A DNA stretch of 21,694 nt, taken from positions 7,366 to 29,059 of the forward strand of contig DBRA01000032.1 of NCBI GenBank assembly GCA_002305445.1, written 5' to 3'. Of this stretch, positions 15,776-21,694 are shown piece after piece (the stretch's first letter is position 1; each line of letters begins with the position of its first letter). The notes under the pieces are model-generated. The model searched no databases. It was not told the origin of the DNA and saw nothing but the letters and a program-made list of their open reading frames with translations. The stretch comes from Clostridiales bacterium UBA1380 (GTDB taxonomy: Bacteria > Bacillota > Clostridia > Oscillospirales > CAG-272). The translations under genes and the position numbers were made by a program.

Positions 15776-16435
15776 TTATATAGCGTAGCAGACGTAGTGG
15801 TACGAGCGCGAGACTTCAACGAAACCCGCGGCTTTTGCCGTCGCTATCGACGCGTCGTTGTAGACGGAGCAGCGGTAATCCACGACGTAGCCCTTGTCGT
15901 GCAGAAACTTCGAGAGCGCGGCGACGTTCGATACGGCGAAGCCGCGGTTTCTGTAATCGGGCGCGGTCTGCACCGCGATCTCGCGGCGCGCCGAACCCTC
16001 GGGATAGCTGTTGATGCTCGCGACGGAGACGATTTCGCCGTCGATGACGGTGACCGCGTATACGTCGTCCTCGTCGCAGTCCATATCGAACGGGTAGCTC
16101 GTTGCGTTTCCGAATCCGTCCGGTGACGTAATCAGCTTCGTCGACGGCAGTATCCTGCTCTCGTCAACGGCGGCGAGCTGCATCGACACAAGCTCGCCTT
16201 TGCTTTTAGGGTCGTGCATATAGCCGTAGCTTTCGACGATTTTATGAAGCTGAGAATCGATAAAATCCTTCGCTTCTTCGGAAAACGGGTCGTTTTTATA
16301 CTTCGCGGCGAACTTTTTCGCAACATTTGCTGCGCATTTGTACGCCTCCATTTTAAATTCGCCGTCCGCCGTGACCCAGTATGAAAGCGGGATCGCGCAG
16401 TCAAGCGTAAAGCAGTCTTTTTCAATCTTCAGCAT
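15776..16435 (-). CDS. GNAT-family N-acetyltransferase with long N-terminal part
   Basis: A 219-residue protein whose C-terminal half is a GNAT acetyltransferase. The strand YAVTVIDGEIVSVASINSYP is followed by REIAVQTAPDYRNRGFAVSNV, in which Arg162-Asn163-Arg164-Gly165-Phe166-Ala167 forms the acetyl-CoA pyrophosphate loop, and then VYNDASIATAKAAGFVEVSRSYHY. The N-terminal 100 residues, with YWVTADGEFKMEAYKC, are not part of the core fold and resemble the leader domain of GNAT proteins of the FeeM or zwittermicin type only loosely. The acceptor substrate is unknown. GGGAG lies 7 nt before the ATG, inside the last codons of the upstream gene, which it overlaps by 14 bp. Confidence 0.85.
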   Translation of the reverse strand: MLKIEKDCFTLDCAIPLSYWVTADGEFKMEAYKCAANVAKKFAAKYKNDPFSEEAKDFIDSQLHKIVESYGYMHDPKSKGELVSMQLAAVDESRILPSTKLITSPDGFGNATSYPFDMDCDEDDVYAVTVIDGEIVSVASINSYPEGSARREIAVQTAPDYRNRGFAVSNVAALSKFLHDKGYVVDYRCSVYNDASIATAKAAGFVEVSRSYHYVCYAI

Positions 16436-17282
16436 CGGTTGTCTCCCTGGTTCCGCCGTTTGAGTAAATGAGTAGGGCGGGCGAATAAATATCTTCGAGG
16501 TTTTCGCCGTTCTCGCCGGCGCATAAACGGTAGTATCTGTAATAACCGTCGAGCCGTGACAGGTCCGCGAACCATATCGCTTCGCCGCTTCCGCAGAACG
16601 GCAGCGCGATGTCGGTCACGACCGTTCCGCCCGCTGTGCGGCAGTTATAGCACAGTATGTCCGCGCATAAGACGCCCGCGCGCTGCGCGTCCGCCTTGGC
16701 GGGCACCTGTCCGCTGCCGATCAGGAACGCCCGAACGGCCCCGTCGTCCGGAAGCGCGCCGTCCCATGATCCGGTATCGGCTATGCCGCCGCCCGAGAAC
16801 GGTTCTGCGTGCAGGCGCCACTTCACCGGCAGCGACGCGTTAAACTCGTACAACAGGCTTATAAACGATTTAAACTCCTCGTCTTTGTCAAGCAAGGCGA
16901 GCGTTTCTTCGAAGGCTGCGTAGTCGGCGGCGGTGAGGCACGCTTCGACTTTCGCCGCATCGTCGGTCGATACGTCGAGCACGACGCGGTTCACCCCGGC
17001 GTCGCGCTGCAGGAACCTCAGGTAATCGAAAACGGCGCCGTATATGCCGTGTACCGTTTCATCGAAGGCGATGCAGTACGCGGACGCGTCCTGTATGGCG
17101 GAGCGAAGCGAATAATATTCCGGAAAAATGTTGTCCTTTGTGTTGACTTTTTCACTGACGACTCTTATCGCGAGAGGGTGGAAAAGTTTGATCCCGTCCG
17201 GCGAAAGAAACAGCAAAAACGCGCATTGCAACAGCGCTGCGGCGGCGAGAAATATGCAGACGCTTTTTGTAAAACGCACCAT
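16422..17282 (-). CDS. Exported protein with an EreA/Tiki-like motif
   Basis: A 286-residue protein with an N-terminal signal anchor (about residues 7-27, FTKSVCIFLAAAALLQ then AFLLFL), so its body should lie outside the cytoplasm. I do not recognise it with certainty. Residues 70-104 (CIAFDETVHGIYGAVFDYLRF with Glu75 and His78, then NRVVLDVS) follow the pattern of the erythromycin esterase/ChaN/Tiki superfamily, where a G-E-x-x-H-G loop is followed by a helix and a strand ending in an acidic residue; a FNASLP segment at 147-152 also fits. The loop Gly is replaced by Asp74 and the strand Glu by Asp103, so an ancestral hydrolase or binding role may be altered. GGAGG lies 5 nt before the ATG. 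It is the first gene of the long minus-strand run. Confidence 0.6.
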   Translation of the reverse strand: MVRFTKSVCIFLAAAALLQCAFLLFLSPDGIKLFHPLAIRVVSEKVNTKDNIFPEYYSLRSAIQDASAYCIAFDETVHGIYGAVFDYLRFLQRDAGVNRVVLDVSTDDAAKVEACLTAADYAAFEETLALLDKDEEFKSFISLLYEFNASLPVKWRLHAEPFSGGGIADTGSWDGALPDDGAVRAFLIGSGQVPAKADAQRAGVLCADILCYNCRTAGGTVVTDIALPFCGSGEAIWFADLSRLDGYYRYYRLCAGENGENLEDIYSPALLIYSNGGTRETTDAED

Positions 17283-17330
17283 TGCCGCCTCCGGAATGAC
17301 AAAGATTTACAAGTGGAATATATCTTTAAT

Positions 17331-17359
17331 ATTGTATACTAAATCGCGGCGGATGTCAA
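17331..17359 (-). promoter_or_regulatory. Promoter at the head of the long minus-strand gene run
   Basis: On the minus strand, -35 TTGACA (17354-17359) is perfect and -10 TACAAT (17331-17336) differs at one base, with a 17-bp spacer. The predicted start is near 17324, about 40 nt before the ATG at 17282. It lies just after the terminator of the fucosidase gene, so it opens a new transcription unit. Confidence 0.8.
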
Positions 17360-17383
17360 GGATATGACCGTTTCGACAGAAAA

Positions 17384-17410
17384 AACGGAGCCGACCGGCC
17401 GGGCTCCGTT
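17384..17410 (-). terminator. Terminator after the fucosidase gene
   Basis: AACGGAGCC (17384-17392) pairs with GGCTCCGTT (17402-17410) around a 9-nt loop. On the minus strand the stem is followed by six T residues (complement of 17380-17385). It lies about 65 bp beyond the stop of the fucosidase gene and about 25 bp before the next promoter. Confidence 0.85.
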
Positions 17411-17475
17411 AAAAACTTTTATTATAAATATACATGTCAGACGCAAGCCGCGCCGCCGCAAATATAAATCTCCGA

Positions 17476-18756
17476 TTAATACAGCGTGATGTCGCGGATC
17501 TTCGGCATATCCGCGCAGGAGGTCACTTTGAATGTCAGCTTCGATAAGTCCGCGCCGTCGGTCTTTATGATGCGCCTGTGACCTATGCACTCGCCCTTCG
17601 CGAACGGCGCGCCGTTGATGGCAACCTCGTAGCCGCGGATGTTGTGCCCGTCGCTTATGTCCTCGCGGATGCTTATGTATTCGACGCGCCGTGGCGAGGG
17701 AAGCTCGATCGCATAATCGACGCCTTCGCCCGATGTCGACGCGATAGGCGTGCCGAACGTCTTCTTTATCAGCGCGCCGAATTGTCTGAACTGCTCCTCG
17801 TCCTGGAAGTCGCCGTCTGTGCTGATCGCCATGCCGAGCAGCAGGTTCGAGTTGCGCCCGACGGAGCGGACGTAGCAGTCGAGCAGATGCTCCGGCGTGA
17901 ACACCTCCGCTTCTTCGCCCGCTCTCCACGCCCATCCGCCGCCGAAGGCGCGGTGCGTGCGGTTCGGCATATCGGTTTCGGCCGGCCACCAGTATCTGCC
18001 GTTCGGGTCGCCGACTCCGGCGGCTTCGTTGTCGAAAGTGCCGTCAAACGCGGCTTCGCCGTTGTTTGTCGTCGCCCAGCATTCGGCGGGCGCGAGCCCG
18101 TCCTCGTTGCCGACCCAGCGGACGTTGTGCGGCCACTCGCGCGGCCCCTGGAACGCTATCGCGTTCGGCTGATATTTCGCCAGAATCGGGAGAAGATCCG
18201 GGCCGCCCTTTTCGACCGGCACGATACCGCCGTCGAACCACACCTCGAAAAGTTCTCCGTATTCGCTCCAGAGCTCCGTCACCTGTGCCTCGACGCACTT
18301 GACGTAATTTTGATAGTAGTCGGACTTGTAGTCCCATTTGCGCGTGTCGTCGATGTCGTAATAGCCGTTGCAGCCGGTCGAGTAGTAGATGCCGGGTTTG
18401 ATGTCGAATTTTTCGCAGGCGGCGATGAAATCGCCGAGGATGTCGCCCTTGCCGTCCTTCCATTTCATCGACGCGCAGGAGTAATCGTTGACCTTAGTCG
18501 GCCACAGCGAGAAGCCCGTGCAGTGGTTTGCGACGAACACCGCGTATTTCGCGCCGAGCTCGTAAGCGGAGCGCACCCACTGCTCCGGGTCGAGCCTTGT
18601 CGGGTTGAACATCGACGGCGCGAGCTCCGTTCTGACGGCCTTTGTTTTATACGCGCTGAACGACGGGTTGTAGATCTCCATGCAGTAGTGGATGATTACG
18701 CCCAGCTCCATGTCCGCCCATGCAAGCTGCTGCGGTGTCGGTTTCGCCTTATACAT
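17476..18756 (-). CDS. GH29 alpha-L-fucosidase, cytoplasmic
   Basis: A 426-residue glycoside hydrolase of family 29, which removes alpha-linked L-fucose from glycans. The N-terminal part is a TIM barrel: LGVIIHYC with His23, NHCTGFSLWP with His78, the nucleophile Asp175 in VWFDGGI, and a candidate acid Glu260 in WWPAETD, a layout closest to subfamily B. VGRNSNLLLGMAIS closes the barrel, and residues 340-426 form a beta-rich, discoidin-like domain. There is no signal peptide, so it should act on imported fuco-oligosaccharides. GAGG lies 7 nt before the ATG. No fucose catabolic genes or transporters adjoin it; the gene has its own promoter and terminator and stands alone. Such enzymes are common in gut bacteria that use mucin or milk glycans. 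Confidence 0.9.
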   Translation of the reverse strand: MYKAKPTPQQLAWADMELGVIIHYCMEIYNPSFSAYKTKAVRTELAPSMFNPTRLDPEQWVRSAYELGAKYAVFVANHCTGFSLWPTKVNDYSCASMKWKDGKGDILGDFIAACEKFDIKPGIYYSTGCNGYYDIDDTRKWDYKSDYYQNYVKCVEAQVTELWSEYGELFEVWFDGGIVPVEKGGPDLLPILAKYQPNAIAFQGPREWPHNVRWVGNEDGLAPAECWATTNNGEAAFDGTFDNEAAGVGDPNGRYWWPAETDMPNRTHRAFGGGWAWRAGEEAEVFTPEHLLDCYVRSVGRNSNLLLGMAISTDGDFQDEEQFRQFGALIKKTFGTPIASTSGEGVDYAIELPSPRRVEYISIREDISDGHNIRGYEVAINGAPFAKGECIGHRRIIKTDGADLSKLTFKVTSCADMPKIRDITLY

Positions 18757-18805
18757 AAAAGCACCTCGACATATCGGCCATAAAACGGCCTTATTTCCGA
18801 GATGC

Positions 18806-18834
18806 AGTATAGCATATTTATAAACGAATTACAA
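18806..18834 (-). promoter_or_regulatory. Promoter of the fucosidase gene
   Basis: On the minus strand, -35 TTGTAA (18829-18834) and -10 TATACT (18806-18811) are separated by exactly 17 bp. Transcription would begin near 18799, leaving a leader of about 42 nt before the ATG at 18756. Confidence 0.75.
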
Positions 18835-18869
18835 CAAAGAATCGAATTTTTGCTATAATCGAATAAAAC

Positions 18870-18920
18870 ATGCGGCTTTATCCGCGCGCAGCCGAATTTT
18901 CGGCGCGAGTAAAGCCGCAT
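18870..18920 (-). terminator. Long hairpin after proS, probable terminator
   Basis: ATGCGGCTTTA (18870-18880) and TAAAGCCGCAT (18910-18920) form an 11-bp perfect outer stem, and GCCGAA/TTCGGC (in 18890-18904) forms an inner stem. On the minus strand it starts 22 bp after the proS stop and is followed by GTTTTATT, a short and interrupted T-run. It could end the proS transcript, but less sharply than the other terminators here. Confidence 0.6.
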
Positions 18921-18942
18921 AATTTTGTTATTTATCTTGTTA

Positions 18943-20385
18943 TCAATACGCCTTGCCCCAGAGCACCATGTGCTTCGCCGGCTTGCCGCAGCAGACGCAT
19001 GTGTCTGAGATATGCTCCTGGTCGAACGGGATGCAGCGCGAGCCGACGCCCGTCTTCTCCTTGACCGCGTCCTCGCAGGCGGGGTCGCCGCACCACATCG
19101 CGCGGATGAATCCGTCGCCGTGCTGCTCGAGCGCGGAGTTGATCTCGTCGATCGACGTGCAGTCGTGCGTGCGGGCGTTGCGGTTCGCAAGCGCGCGCTC
19201 GTATAATCCGTCGCGCACGGCCTTGAGCGCGTCGGCAACGGCTTCGGTCACGTTTTCGAGCGAAACCTCGGTCTTCGCCCTGTCGTGGCGAGTCACGATG
19301 ACGCACTTGCCAGCTTCGATGTCGCGCGGGCCGAGCTCGACGCGCACCGGCACGCCCTTCATCTCATATTCGGCGAATTTCCAGCCGGCGGTGTTGTCCG
19401 AGTCGTCAAGCTTGACGCGGAACGATTTGGCGAGCGTGTCGCGCAGTACGGACGCCGCCTCAAGCACGCCGGGCTTGTGCTGCGCGACGGGAAGGATGAC
19501 GACCTGTATCGGCGCGACGGCGGGCGGCAGAACAAGGCCGCTGTCGTCTCCGTGCGTCATGATGATGCCGCCGATCATGCGCGTCGAGACGCCCCACGAC
19601 GTCTGATGCGGGTAGACGAGCTTGTTCTCCCTGTCGCTGTACTGTATGCCGAAGGCGCGCGCGAAGCCGTCGCCGAAATAATGCGACGTGCCTGCCTGCA
19701 GAGATTTGCCGTCGTGCATCATCGCCTCGATGCAATACGTCGCGACGGCGCCCGCAAACTTGTCGCTGTCGGTCTTGCGGCCGTGTATTACAGGAATCGC
19801 GAGGTCTTTTTCGTGGAAATCCGCGTAGATATTGAGCATGCGGATCGTTTCGGCCTCGGCCTCTTCGGCCGTCGCGTGCATCGTGTGACCCTCCTGCCAG
19901 AGGAATTCGCGGTTGCGCAGGAACGGGCGCGTCGTCTTCTCCCAGCGCACGACGGAGCACCACTGGTTATAGAGCTTCGGCAGATCGCGCCAAGAGCGGA
20001 TTATGTTGGCGTAATGCTCGCAGAACAGCGTTTCGGACGTAGGACGGACGCAGAGGCGTTCGGGCAGCGGCTCGGAGCCGCCGTGCGTGACCCACGCCAC
20101 CTCCGGCGCGAATCCCTCGACGTGCTCCTTCTCCTTGTTGAGAAGCGTCTCGGGGATGAACATCGGCATATAAACGTTCTCGTGCCCTGTCTCCTTGAAG
20201 CGGGTATCGAGTATATTCTGAATGTTCTCCCAAATCGCGTAGCCGTACGGCCGGTATATCATGCAGCCCTTGACGCTCGTGTAGCCGATAAGGTCGGCCT
20301 TCGTGACGACGTCGGTATACCACTGGCCGAAGTCCTGCGCCATCGGCGTTATCGCTTCGACGAGTTTTTTATCGTTCTGCGCCAT
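18943..20385 (-). CDS. proS: Prolyl-tRNA synthetase, archaeal/eukaryote-like type
   Basis: A 480-residue class II synthetase that charges tRNA-Pro. It belongs to the type without the inserted editing domain and with a C-terminal extension, shown by the short length, RPTSETL, the motif 2 strand VVRWE with TRPFLRNREFLWQEGHT, motif 3 near MTHGDDSGLVLPP, the Cys-rich zinc segment (CGDPAC, then CVCCG) and the final GKAY tyrosine. I start it at the ATG at 20385: an upstream in-frame ATG at 20397 is itself part of the AGGATG ribosome site. It is transcribed alone from a perfect promoter. The leader is only about 30 nt, so no T-box regulator fits. This type is found in some Bacillota as well as archaea. 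Confidence 0.95.
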   Translation of the reverse strand: MAQNDKKLVEAITPMAQDFGQWYTDVVTKADLIGYTSVKGCMIYRPYGYAIWENIQNILDTRFKETGHENVYMPMFIPETLLNKEKEHVEGFAPEVAWVTHGGSEPLPERLCVRPTSETLFCEHYANIIRSWRDLPKLYNQWCSVVRWEKTTRPFLRNREFLWQEGHTMHATAEEAEAETIRMLNIYADFHEKDLAIPVIHGRKTDSDKFAGAVATYCIEAMMHDGKSLQAGTSHYFGDGFARAFGIQYSDRENKLVYPHQTSWGVSTRMIGGIIMTHGDDSGLVLPPAVAPIQVVILPVAQHKPGVLEAASVLRDTLAKSFRVKLDDSDNTAGWKFAEYEMKGVPVRVELGPRDIEAGKCVIVTRHDRAKTEVSLENVTEAVADALKAVRDGLYERALANRNARTHDCTSIDEINSALEQHGDGFIRAMWCGDPACEDAVKEKTGVGSRCIPFDQEHISDTCVCCGKPAKHMVLWGKAY

Positions 20386-20424
20386 TTTATTTATCATCCT
20401 CGAAAGTTACAATATTTTCCCGCT

Positions 20425-20453
20425 ATTATATCACAATGACGCGGCTTTGTCAA
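20425..20453 (-). promoter_or_regulatory. Perfect-consensus promoter of proS
   Basis: On the minus strand, TTGACA (20448-20453) and TATAAT (20425-20430) are both perfect, with the ideal 17-bp spacer. Transcription should start near 20418. Such a strong, apparently unregulated site fits a housekeeping tRNA synthetase. Confidence 0.9.
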
Positions 20454-20503
20454 TTATTCTAACCCGCACAGGCGTTTTAATGACAAAATTAATAAATAAG
20501 CAA

Positions 20504-20550
20504 TGGAAAAACATCGCGACATATGATATAATGATTCAATATGATATAAT
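20504..20550 (+). promoter_or_regulatory. Tandem extended -10 elements upstream of lon
   Basis: A 13-bp sequence ATATGATATAATG occurs twice in direct order, at 20521-20533 and 20539-20551, 18 bp apart. Each copy contains a TATAAT box (20527-20532 and 20545-20550) preceded by TGA, the extended -10 form TG-N-TATAAT. The first has a partial -35, TGGAAA (20504-20509), 17 bp upstream; the second has none that is convincing. They probably drive lon, whose ATG lies about 80 nt downstream of the second copy. Confidence 0.65.
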
Positions 20551-20562
20551 GTACACCTATAC

Positions 20563-20576
20563 CGTCCGGCCGGACG
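20563..20576. promoter_or_regulatory. 14-bp perfect palindrome in the lon leader
   Basis: CGTCCGGCCGGACG equals its own reverse complement. It begins about 13 bp after the second -10 box, near positions +6 to +19 of the likely transcript, a place where a bound repressor would block elongation. It does not match the CIRCE or CtsR heat-shock operators. It may instead be chance in GC-rich DNA. Confidence 0.35.
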
Positions 20577-20633
20577 CGCCGGATCGCAGACGAAGAATAA
20601 CAGCTTACGGATACCGAAAGGATAGATATAAAA

Positions 20634-21694
20634 ATGCCCCGCACGATAGAAAAAGCCGAGAAGATGACGCTGCCGCTGATACCGCTCCGCGGCGTCGTCG
20701 CTTTCCCCGGCATACCGATAAATTTCGAGCTCTCCCGCGACATATCGATCGCCGCGTTCGAAGCGGCTCGCGATGACGACAACATCGCGCTGCTGCTGAC
20801 GCAGAAGGATGCGTCGGTTGAGGACCCCGCAGCCGCCGATTTATACGAGGTCGGCGTCGTCGTAAAGATAAAGCAGTCGCTCAAAAACCCCGACGGCAAG
20901 ATCCGCGTGATAGCGGACGGCCTGTGCCGCGCCCGCGTCATATCGATAACGCGCCGCAACGACAAATACATCGAAGCCGACGTGATGTCGAAGATAATAA
21001 CGCCCGAGAGCGGACGCGACGTCCGCATCGAGGCGCTTATGCGCGAGGTTATCGCTTCGGCGGAGCAGATGCTGTCGTTTCTGCCCGCCGGTGCCGGCGA
21101 CATGATGCTCGCCGCGCAGACGATAAAATCGCCGGGCCTGCTCGCCGACTTCATCGCCGCGAACGCGCTTGTCCGCATCGAAGACAAGCAGAAGGTTCTC
21201 GACGAATTCGACCCGATAGCGCGCTCGCAGGCGCTGATCGCCATCATCGAGGACGAGGTCGGTATGCTCCGCGTCGAAGCCGAGATTCACTCGAAGGTTC
21301 GCAGCAATATCGAACAGAATCAGCGCGATTACTACCTGCGCGAGCAGCTGAAGCAGATACAGGCCGAGCTTGAGGGCGAACCGGACGACGACGCAGCCGA
21401 ATACATAAAAAAGATAAAGCAAGCCGCCCCGCCGGAGGAGGTCGCGAAAAAGCTGATGAAGGAGGCGTCGCGCCTCCGCCGCACGCCGACCGGTTCGCCG
21501 GAGGCCGCCGTCATACGCGACTACCTCGACGTCTGCATATCGATCCCGTGGAACAAGATGACGCGCGACCGCACCGACGTAGCCGCCGCGCGCAAGATAC
21601 TTGACACCGACCACGACGGCCTTGACAAGGTCAAGCAGCGCATTTTGGAGTTCCTCGCTGTCAAGCAGCTCAACCCCGACCTGAAAAACCAGAT
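20634..21694 (+). CDS. lon: Lon ATP-dependent protease, N-terminal part
   Basis: The frame runs from an ATG at 20634 to the window edge without a stop, giving 353 residues of a protein that is normally about 780-810. The N-terminal substrate-recognition domain is visible (LPLIPLRGVVAFPGIPINFEL, then the beta-rich half and helices to about residue 200). Next comes the coiled segment with RDYYLREQLKQIQAELE, a Lon signature, then IPWNKMTRD and ILDTDHDGLDKVKQRILEFLAV, which leads into the AAA+ ATPase. The Walker A motif and the Ser/Lys protease dyad lie beyond the window. Lon degrades damaged and regulatory proteins in the cytoplasm. AAAGGA lies 12 nt before the ATG. It is divergent from proS. 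Confidence 0.95.
   Translation, partial: MPRTIEKAEKMTLPLIPLRGVVAFPGIPINFELSRDISIAAFEAARDDDNIALLLTQKDASVEDPAAADLYEVGVVVKIKQSLKNPDGKIRVIADGLCRARVISITRRNDKYIEADVMSKIITPESGRDVRIEALMREVIASAEQMLSFLPAGAGDMMLAAQTIKSPGLLADFIAANALVRIEDKQKVLDEFDPIARSQALIAIIEDEVGMLRVEAEIHSKVRSNIEQNQRDYYLREQLKQIQAELEGEPDDDAAEYIKKIKQAAPPEEVAKKLMKEASRLRRTPTGSPEAAVIRDYLDVCISIPWNKMTRDRTDVAAARKILDTDHDGLDKVKQRILEFLAVKQLNPDLKNQ

Noticed and set aside
18776..18790. GGCC...GGCC hairpin in the fucosidase leader
   Set aside because: Only a 4-bp stem with a 7-nt loop; expected by chance in GC-rich DNA.
18829..18859. Plus-strand promoter with TATAAT at 18854-18859
   Set aside because: The nearest -35-like box is 19 bp away and no plus-strand gene follows; the AT-rich gap explains it.
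20386..20424. T-box regulator for proS
   Set aside because: The leader from the consensus promoter to the start is about 30 nt; a T-box needs well over 150 nt.
19285..20439. A 384-residue plus-strand open frame across proS
   Set aside because: Antisense shadow of the synthetase, and it runs through the proS promoter.
20398..20633. CIRCE or CtsR operator in front of lon
   Set aside because: No TTAGCACTC/GAGTGCTAA pair and no tandem GGTCAAA-type heptads were seen.
1..21694. CRISPR arrays, insertion sequences, tRNA or rRNA genes
   Set aside because: No regularly spaced repeats, transposase-like frames, cloverleaf-like sequence or rRNA signature were noticed when reading both strands.

Overview
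The window looks like chromosome from a GC-rich, low-branching Bacillota, most likely a spore-forming or formerly spore-forming Clostridia (for example Oscillospirales or Christensenellales). I infer this from three things: near-consensus SigA promoters with purine-rich ribosome sites, a GerW/YtfJ sporulation gene beside scpA/scpB, and frequent use of the ATA isoleucine codon despite the high GC. It appears to be core chromosome plus some carbohydrate and surface genes. I see no phage, transposon, CRISPR array, rRNA or tRNA gene.

Region 1 (1-8043, plus strand). The window opens with the tail of an unidentified, possibly carbohydrate-active, protein. Next is an exporter-type ABC transporter (370-2106) with its own consensus promoter, an operator-like inverted repeat and a strong terminator. 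A second unit follows: a RocA/PruA-type glutamate semialdehyde dehydrogenase, a large DUF5695-like protein overlapping it by 7 bp, and a CotH-kinase-like lipoprotein. It ends at a bidirectional terminator at 8045-8075.

Region 2 (8097-20385, minus strand). This holds at least four transcription units. Read in transcription order they are: proS alone, from a perfect promoter; a GH29 alpha-L-fucosidase; a long run starting at 17282; and last, a zinc-ribbon membrane protein with its own promoter. The long run goes: exported protein with an EreA/Tiki-like motif, GNAT, lysA, M50 protease, scpA, scpB, DUF2953, ytfJ, D,D-carboxypeptidase, rluB-like pseudouridine synthase, small GNAT-like protein. The stretch from the M50 protease to the pseudouridine synthase is a conserved Clostridia neighbourhood joining chromosome segregation (ScpA/B), spore-related functions (YtfJ, DUF2953) and peptidoglycan trimming. 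Several of these genes overlap by 4-14 bp, suggesting translational coupling. LysA supplies lysine, and in many species its substrate meso-diaminopimelate is also a wall precursor, which fits the wall theme.

Region 3 (20398-21694). Divergent from proS, the lon protease gene starts at 20634 and runs off the window just before its ATPase domain. Its leader carries a duplicated extended -10 element and a 14-bp perfect palindrome.

I do not see a clear new multi-gene system. The best candidates for new biology are regulatory or single-gene: an 83-bp imperfect palindrome that buries the carboxypeptidase ribosome site, the divergent EreA/Tiki-like exported protein, the dehydrogenase/DUF5695/CotH run, and the lon leader.
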